From: Pectobacterium sp. A5351
GTDB taxonomy: Bacteria > Pseudomonadota > Gammaproteobacteria > Enterobacterales > Enterobacteriaceae
Reading direction: 5' to 3'
Assembly: GCF_028335745.1 (NCBI RefSeq)
Contig: NZ_CP116477.1
Span: 3,906,001 to 3,970,000 of the forward strand
Length of the DNA stretch: 64,000 nt
The position numbers were made by a program, and so were the translations under genes. The stretch's first letter is position 1; each line of letters starts with the position of its first letter. Below are positions 59,277 to 64,000 of this stretch, in pieces. The notes beneath the pieces are model-generated. The model worked only from the letters and a program-made list of their open reading frames with translations. It did not search any database and was not told where the DNA came from.

Positions 59277-59365
59277 CTATAATACCTTGTCATTACTTGC
59301 ATCGATTACGATAGCAAGTCCCCTCCGTTATGCCTTCATAGCATGTCAAAAAATTAAGGATGTTT

Positions 59366-61033
59366 ATGAATATGCTGAACAGAATCAAACTCGGCAAGAT
59401 GCTGGGTATGGGATTTTCTCTGGTTATCATCATCAGTCTGATGGTGGCATTCTTCGGACGGCTCCAACTGGTTGGGCTGGGTAACGACATCAGCCGCCTT
59501 TCCGGCACTACATTAGCAAACATGCTATTGATTCAGGAAGTTAAAGCCGGTTTCGACGCCAATGCTCGCCTGATTCGCAACATTGCAATCAGCACCGACC
59601 CAGCGCAAATCAGACAGGAAAAGCAGTTTGTCGATGAGCAAATCGCCCGTAATACCGCCAACCTGAAAAAACTGGGGCAACAGCTGGATACCGAAGGAAC
59701 CAGTGCGCTACTGAAGCAGTTTCAGGACACCCGCCCGCCGTACCTTGCGGCCTTTTTGAAAGCCATAGAACTGGTGCAATCCACCGATCCAGAGCAGCGT
59801 CTGAGAGGTAACGCCATTATTCTCAATGAGATGCAGCCCGCGCAAAACGCATTGTTCAAAGTGTTGGACGCGATGATGGCCTCACAGCAGCAAGATACCA
59901 ACGAGATTGTCAGCCACGCACAGCATAGCGCGTACTCCGGCAGCGTCATTATGCTGATTCTCGCCCTTGCCGCCGCTGCCATGGCCGCAGTCGTGGCCTG
60001 GCTGATTACCCGTACGTTGAAAAACCAACTGGGCGGCGAGCCGCTCTACGCGACCCACGTTGCCCGGCAGGTGGCCGATGGCGATCTGGCCGTCGATATT
60101 GCCATAAACACGAATGACCACAGCAGCCTGTTAGCCACAATGCGCCATATGAGCAATAACCTGGGTGATATCGTCGAGCAGGTGCGGGAGAGCAGCGAAG
60201 CTATCGCTTCGGGCTCCAGCCAAATCGCCGCAGGCAGCGAAAACCTGAGCCAACGCACGGAAGAGCAGGCCGCCAGCCTACAGCAGACCGCAGCGTCAAT
60301 GGAACAGATGAGTCAGGCGATTCGCCAGAATGCGCATACCGTGCGTAGCGTCACTCAGCTTGCCAGCCAGGCCAGCAAGACGGCGACCAAGGGCGGTGAG
60401 GCGATCGGCGATATGGTCATTACCATGAAAGAGATCTCCGACAGCTCACATAAAATCCGCGATATCATCAGCGTCATTGATGGCATCGCCTTCCAGACCA
60501 ACATTCTGGCGCTGAATGCAGCGGTCGAAGCCGCACGCGCGGGTGAGCAAGGCCGCGGCTTCGCCGTGGTAGCCGGAGAAGTCCGCTCCCTGGCGCAGCG
60601 TTCCGCCTCCGCCGCCAAAGAGATCGCGGTACTGATCAACACCAGCGTCGAAAAAGTCGAAGCGGGGAACCGTCTGGTCGAAGACACCGGCAGCACCATT
60701 GATGAGCTGGTACGTCAGGCACGCAGCGTGGCAGATTTAATCAGTGAGATCGGGACGACAACGCAGGAGCAGGAATCCGGCATTTCGCAAATTCATGACG
60801 CGGTGAACCAGCTCGATCAGGTCACCCAACAGAACGCGACGCTGGTGGAAGAGTCCGCCAATGCGGCAACCAACCTGCGCGAACAGTCATCCCATCTGGT
60901 TACACTCATGAACCATTTCCACCTGCGCGGCACGCCAGCAGCCCGTCCGGCACCAATGGCGAAGAAAACGCAACCGGCCCGTTTAGCCCTCGCGCCGGTC
61001 GGCAACACACAAGACAACTGGGAAAAATTCTAG
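59366..61033 (+). CDS. Methyl-accepting chemotaxis protein
   Basis: A 555-residue transmembrane chemoreceptor. TM1 is at about 13-32 (LGMGFSLVIIISLMVAFFGR). A four-helix-bundle periplasmic sensor spans about 35-190, and TM2 is about 193-215. HAMP follows. The signalling hairpin tip is IDGIAFQTNILALNAAVEAA and GFAVVAGEVRSLAQRSASAA. The C-terminus ends NWEKF, a variant of the NWETF pentapeptide that tethers CheR/CheB. The ligand is unknown. Start 59366 (MNMLNRIKLG) has AAGG seven bases ahead; ATG 59360 is an alternative. It is absent from this place in E. coli. Confidence 0.94.
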   Translation: MNMLNRIKLGKMLGMGFSLVIIISLMVAFFGRLQLVGLGNDISRLSGTTLANMLLIQEVKAGFDANARLIRNIAISTDPAQIRQEKQFVDEQIARNTANLKKLGQQLDTEGTSALLKQFQDTRPPYLAAFLKAIELVQSTDPEQRLRGNAIILNEMQPAQNALFKVLDAMMASQQQDTNEIVSHAQHSAYSGSVIMLILALAAAAMAAVVAWLITRTLKNQLGGEPLYATHVARQVADGDLAVDIAINTNDHSSLLATMRHMSNNLGDIVEQVRESSEAIASGSSQIAAGSENLSQRTEEQAASLQQTAASMEQMSQAIRQNAHTVRSVTQLASQASKTATKGGEAIGDMVITMKEISDSSHKIRDIISVIDGIAFQTNILALNAAVEAARAGEQGRGFAVVAGEVRSLAQRSASAAKEIAVLINTSVEKVEAGNRLVEDTGSTIDELVRQARSVADLISEIGTTTQEQESGISQIHDAVNQLDQVTQQNATLVEESANAATNLREQSSHLVTLMNHFHLRGTPAARPAPMAKKTQPARLALAPVGNTQDNWEKF

Positions 61034-61050
61034 GCTTATTCCTGCTCACG

Positions 61051-61086
61051 ATCACCATGATGCGCCAATATCGGCATCATGGTGAT
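61051..61086. terminator. Hairpin after the chemoreceptor gene
   Basis: A perfect 13-bp stem (61051-61063 with 61074-61086; atcaccatgatgc and its complement) has a 10-nt loop, 17 bp after the stop. There is no T-tract, so termination may be inefficient. It lies between the convergent chemoreceptor gene and the citrate synthase remnant. Confidence 0.6.
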
Positions 61087-61103
61087 AATCGTGCCAACCT
61101 TGC

Positions 61104-61587
61104 TTAGAGAAAGACTATTTTTGGGAAACATAATCCCGACGGCTGCACGGTATAAATCTGGCGCGCGCGATAGATGTTGATATCTTCCTGCTTGTGCATC
61201 TCATCCCCATGCGCAATCCAGCCAACCATCCTGCCAGCAGTGGAGATAACCGTAAACATTGATGGCGGTGGTTCCATCGCCACCAGTAACAGGCTGTCTT
61301 CCCTGCCGAGTTCGTTGAGCACTTCGTAGCAGATTTTACGCAGAATCGCCGCGTGGGGATCGAAATGCTGGTAGACAGAGTTGCCGAATCTCATCAGGAG
61401 GAAAGAATCACAGCCACCTTTTGCACGTTGTACGAATTCAGGCACGCGATTGACCGTTTGAATCTCTTCCAGCAGACGCATGCAGGCAAACGTGTTCACG
61501 CCAAAAGAGCCAGACACGCTGACCGCCATCGTAGACGGGCATTGACCATGATCGGCATTTTCGACAGTAGCCGCACACTCTTCTATT
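61104..61587 (-). pseudogene. Citrate synthase (gltA-like) remnant
   Basis: The minus-strand chain follows the second half of citrate synthase: NADHGQCPSTMAVSVSGSFG, NTFACMRLLEEIQTVNRVPE, FVQRAKGGCDSFLLMRFGNS, VYQHFDPHAAILRKICYEVL, then SMFTVISTAGRMVGWIAHGD and YRARQIYT. The substrate-binding GGANEA block is deleted. The catalytic GFGHRVY has become RFGNSVY (His to Asn). About 30 residues containing the catalytic Asp are missing between LLVAME and PPPSMFT. The end is frameshifted. The frame has no stop for about 160 codons, so a product could be made, but it cannot be a citrate synthase. Confidence 0.82.
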
Positions 61588-61784
61588 CACCGCATCAATT
61601 AGGTAAATTTTGCTCTACTGTTTTCTCTTTCTCTGGTTGTAATTCGTCGAACAGCGCCGTTATCGCCGCCGTATTCCAGACGGTGACGGCTGGCATTTTG
61701 CGCGCTCAATCCGTATAACTGTCCTCACTTGTTTCACCCACTACTTTTTATTCCACTAATGTGATGACGACTGATATCAGACCT

Positions 61785-64000
61785 ATGAATGATTCATTAA
61801 GCCACATCATCGCCAGCGAATTGCAGGCGCGTACGGAGCAGGTGGACGCCGCAGTCCGCCTGCTGGACGAAGGAAATACCGTCCCTTTTATCGCCCGTTA
61901 CCGTAAAGAAGTGACCGGCGGGCTGGATGACACCCAACTGCGCCAACTCGAAACACGCCTCGGTTACCTGCGTGAGCTGGAAGACCGACGCCAGACTATT
62001 CTGAAATCCATCGACGATCAGGGGAAATTAACCCCACAGCTCGCTACTGCCATTAACGGCACACTGAGCAAAACCGAGCTGGAAGATCTCTACTTGCCGT
62101 ATAAACCGAAACGCCGCACGCGCGGACAGATTGCGATTGAAGCGGGTCTGGAGCCGTTGGCCGACGGCCTGTGGCAAGACCCAAGCCAGGCTCCAGAGCT
62201 GACGGCACAGTCTTATGTCGATGCCGAGAAAGGCGTGGCGGACGTGAAAGCCGCGCTGGACGGTGCTCGTTACATTCTGATGGAGCGCTTCGCCGAAGAT
62301 GCCACGCTGCTGGCAAAAGTGCGTAACTACCTGTGGAAAAACGCCCATCTGGTTTCCCGAGTCGTGGAAGGGAAAGAGGAGGAAGGCGCGAAGTTCCGTG
62401 ACTATTTCGATCATCATGAACCGATCGCTCAGGTGCCTTCACACCGCGCGCTGGCGATGTTCCGTGGCCGGAATGAAGGTGTGCTGCAACTGGCGTTGAA
62501 TGCCGATCCACAGCATGAAGAAGCGCCGCGTGAGAGCTACTGCGAACAGATTATTATCGACCACCTGAACCTACGGTTGGGGAATGCGGCAGCGGACAGT
62601 TGGCGACGCGCCGTGATTAGCTGGACGTGGCGTATTAAAGTGCTGCTGCACCTTGAAACCGAGTTGATGGGCAGCGTGCGTGAAAAAGCCGAAGATGAAG
62701 CGATCAACGTCTTCGCCCGCAACATGCACGACCTGCTGATGGCCGCCCCGGCGGGCATGCGCGCCACGATGGGGCTGGATCCCGGTCTGCGTACCGGCGT
62801 AAAAGTCGCGGTGGTGGATGCCACTGGCAAGCTGGTCGCCACCGACACCATTTATCCGCATACCGGTCAGGCGGCTAAAGCCGCGACGGTTGTGGCCGCG
62901 CTGTGCCTCAAACATCAGGTTGAGCTGGTGGCGATTGGTAACGGTACCGCCTCACGTGAAACCGAGCGTTTCTTCCTCGATACGCAGAAGCAATTCCCGG
63001 ATATCAACGCACAGAAAGTGATCGTCAGCGAAGCGGGCGCATCGGTGTATTCCGCGTCCGAGCTGGCTGCACAAGAATTCCCCGATCTGGATGTGTCGCT
63101 GCGCGGTGCGGTATCCATCGCCCGCCGTTTGCAGGATCCGCTGGCAGAGCTGGTGAAGATCGACCCGAAATCCATCGGCGTTGGCCAGTATCAGCATGAT
63201 GTAAGCCAGAGCCTGCTGGCGAAGAAACTGGATGCAGTGGTCGAAGACTGCGTAAACGCCGTCGGCGTTGACCTGAACACCGCATCCGTGGCGCTGCTGA
63301 CGCGTGTTGCAGGGCTGACGCGCATGATGGCGCAAAATATTGTGACCTGGCGTGATGAGAATGGCCGCTTCCATAATCGTGAGCAACTGCTGAAAGTCAG
63401 CCGTCTGGGGCCAAAAGCCTTTGAACAGTGTGCGGGCTTCCTGCGCATCAACCACGGTAATAACCCGCTGGATGCTTCTACCGTTCACCCGGAAGCATAT
63501 CCGGTCGTGGAACGCATTCTGGCCGCGACGGAACAGGCGTTGCAAGCGCTGATGGGGAATCCAAACGCACTGCGTAATCTGAAACCTTCGGACTTCACCG
63601 ATGAGCGTTTCGGTGTACCGACAGTGACCGACATCATCAAAGAGCTGGAAAAACCGGGTCGCGATCCGCGCCCTGAATTCAAAACCGCCAGCTTCGCCGA
63701 AGGCGTAGAAACCTTAAACGATCTGCTGCCGGGCATGGTTCTGGAAGGGTCGGTCACCAACGTCACCAACTTTGGCGCTTTTGTGGATATCGGCGTCCAT
63801 CAGGACGGTTTGGTCCACATTTCATCACTGGCCGATCATTTCGTCGACGATCCGCATAAGGTCGTAAAAGCGGGCGATATCGTGAAAGTGAAAGTAATGG
63901 AAGTGGATCTGCAACGTAAGCGCATCGCGCTAACCATGCGTCTGGATGATCAGCCGGGCGAGACGGCATCACGCCGTGGCGGCGGCAATGCACGCGGCGA
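61785..64000 (+). CDS. tex: RNA-binding transcription accessory protein Tex, 5' part
   Basis: The frame starts at ATG 61785 ([20 protein letters not shown]) and runs off the right edge after 738 complete codons. It has the N-terminal Tex helical domain, [20 protein letters not shown] (about 29-48), the YqgF/RNase H-like domain ([20 protein letters not shown], about 329), helix-hairpin-helix motifs (about 500-570), and a C-terminal S1 domain ([20 protein letters not shown], about 652). About 40 residues are missing at the end. Tex (YhgF) is implicated in transcription and toxin-gene expression. In E. coli it follows greB directly. Confidence 0.97.
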   Translation, partial: MNDSLSHIIASELQARTEQVDAAVRLLDEGNTVPFIARYRKEVTGGLDDTQLRQLETRLGYLRELEDRRQTILKSIDDQGKLTPQLATAINGTLSKTELEDLYLPYKPKRRTRGQIAIEAGLEPLADGLWQDPSQAPELTAQSYVDAEKGVADVKAALDGARYILMERFAEDATLLAKVRNYLWKNAHLVSRVVEGKEEEGAKFRDYFDHHEPIAQVPSHRALAMFRGRNEGVLQLALNADPQHEEAPRESYCEQIIIDHLNLRLGNAAADSWRRAVISWTWRIKVLLHLETELMGSVREKAEDEAINVFARNMHDLLMAAPAGMRATMGLDPGLRTGVKVAVVDATGKLVATDTIYPHTGQAAKAATVVAALCLKHQVELVAIGNGTASRETERFFLDTQKQFPDINAQKVIVSEAGASVYSASELAAQEFPDLDVSLRGAVSIARRLQDPLAELVKIDPKSIGVGQYQHDVSQSLLAKKLDAVVEDCVNAVGVDLNTASVALLTRVAGLTRMMAQNIVTWRDENGRFHNREQLLKVSRLGPKAFEQCAGFLRINHGNNPLDASTVHPEAYPVVERILAATEQALQALMGNPNALRNLKPSDFTDERFGVPTVTDIIKELEKPGRDPRPEFKTASFAEGVETLNDLLPGMVLEGSVTNVTNFGAFVDIGVHQDGLVHISSLADHFVDDPHKVVKAGDIVKVKVMEVDLQRKRIALTMRLDDQPGETASRRGGGNARG

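Overview
The window is a chromosomal segment of a Gram-negative enterobacterium. Gene content, gene order and protein sequence follow the Escherichia coli fkpA-slyD-kefB-crp-nirB-aroK-mrcA-pckA-ompR-tex region almost gene for gene. The differences (no fic, ppiA or nirC here; a siderophore island; Pectobacteriaceae-like intergenic palindromes) suggest a soft-rot relative, most likely Pectobacterium. The genus is an inference from memory of synteny, not a database result.

Layout. 1-493: 3' end of a MocR-type aminotransferase gene. 678-13401: fkpA, slyX, slyD, yheV-kefB-kefG, yheS, a LysE-type exporter, yheT-yheU-prkB, yhfA, crp and argD. 13521-19185: pabA, a decayed gene, and nirBD-cysG with an FNR/NarL-type promoter. 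19679-21151: a degraded amino-acid-type ABC permease pair fused by deletion to the tail of an M20 amidohydrolase. 21223-27456: the aroK-aroB-damX-dam-rpe-gph-trpS group. 27806-31547: hofMNOPQ (PilMNOPQ-like DNA uptake or pilus assembly). 31659-42088: mrcA, a DUF1593-like remnant, nudE, igaA, yrfG, hslR-hslO and pckA. 42184-44261: envZ-ompR.

Two accessory blocks split the usual ompR-greB-tex neighbourhood. The first (44626-56509) is a complete-looking carboxylate siderophore locus. It encodes a ParB/SbnI-like protein, a periplasmic binding protein, an MFS transporter, an opine-dehydrogenase-family enzyme, an SbnA-like synthase, a PLP decarboxylase, a TonB-dependent receptor, one IucA/IucC synthetase and a divergent CitE-like protein. 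These map onto the staphyloferrin B precursor pathway (serine to phosphoserine to diaminopropionate, plus citrate). An opine dehydrogenase stands where SbnB is expected, and there is one NIS synthetase instead of three. The second block (57069-61587) holds a hipBA toxin-antitoxin pair whose toxin gene overlaps a TTG-initiated, inverted greB, an unidentified small ORF, a methyl-accepting chemotaxis protein and a decayed citrate synthase gene. The window ends inside tex (yhgF).

Five decayed loci were read by hand on both strands: 14131-14506, 19679-20386, 20386-21151, 34325-34656 and 61104-61587. No tRNA, rRNA, CRISPR array, intact insertion sequence or prophage was seen.
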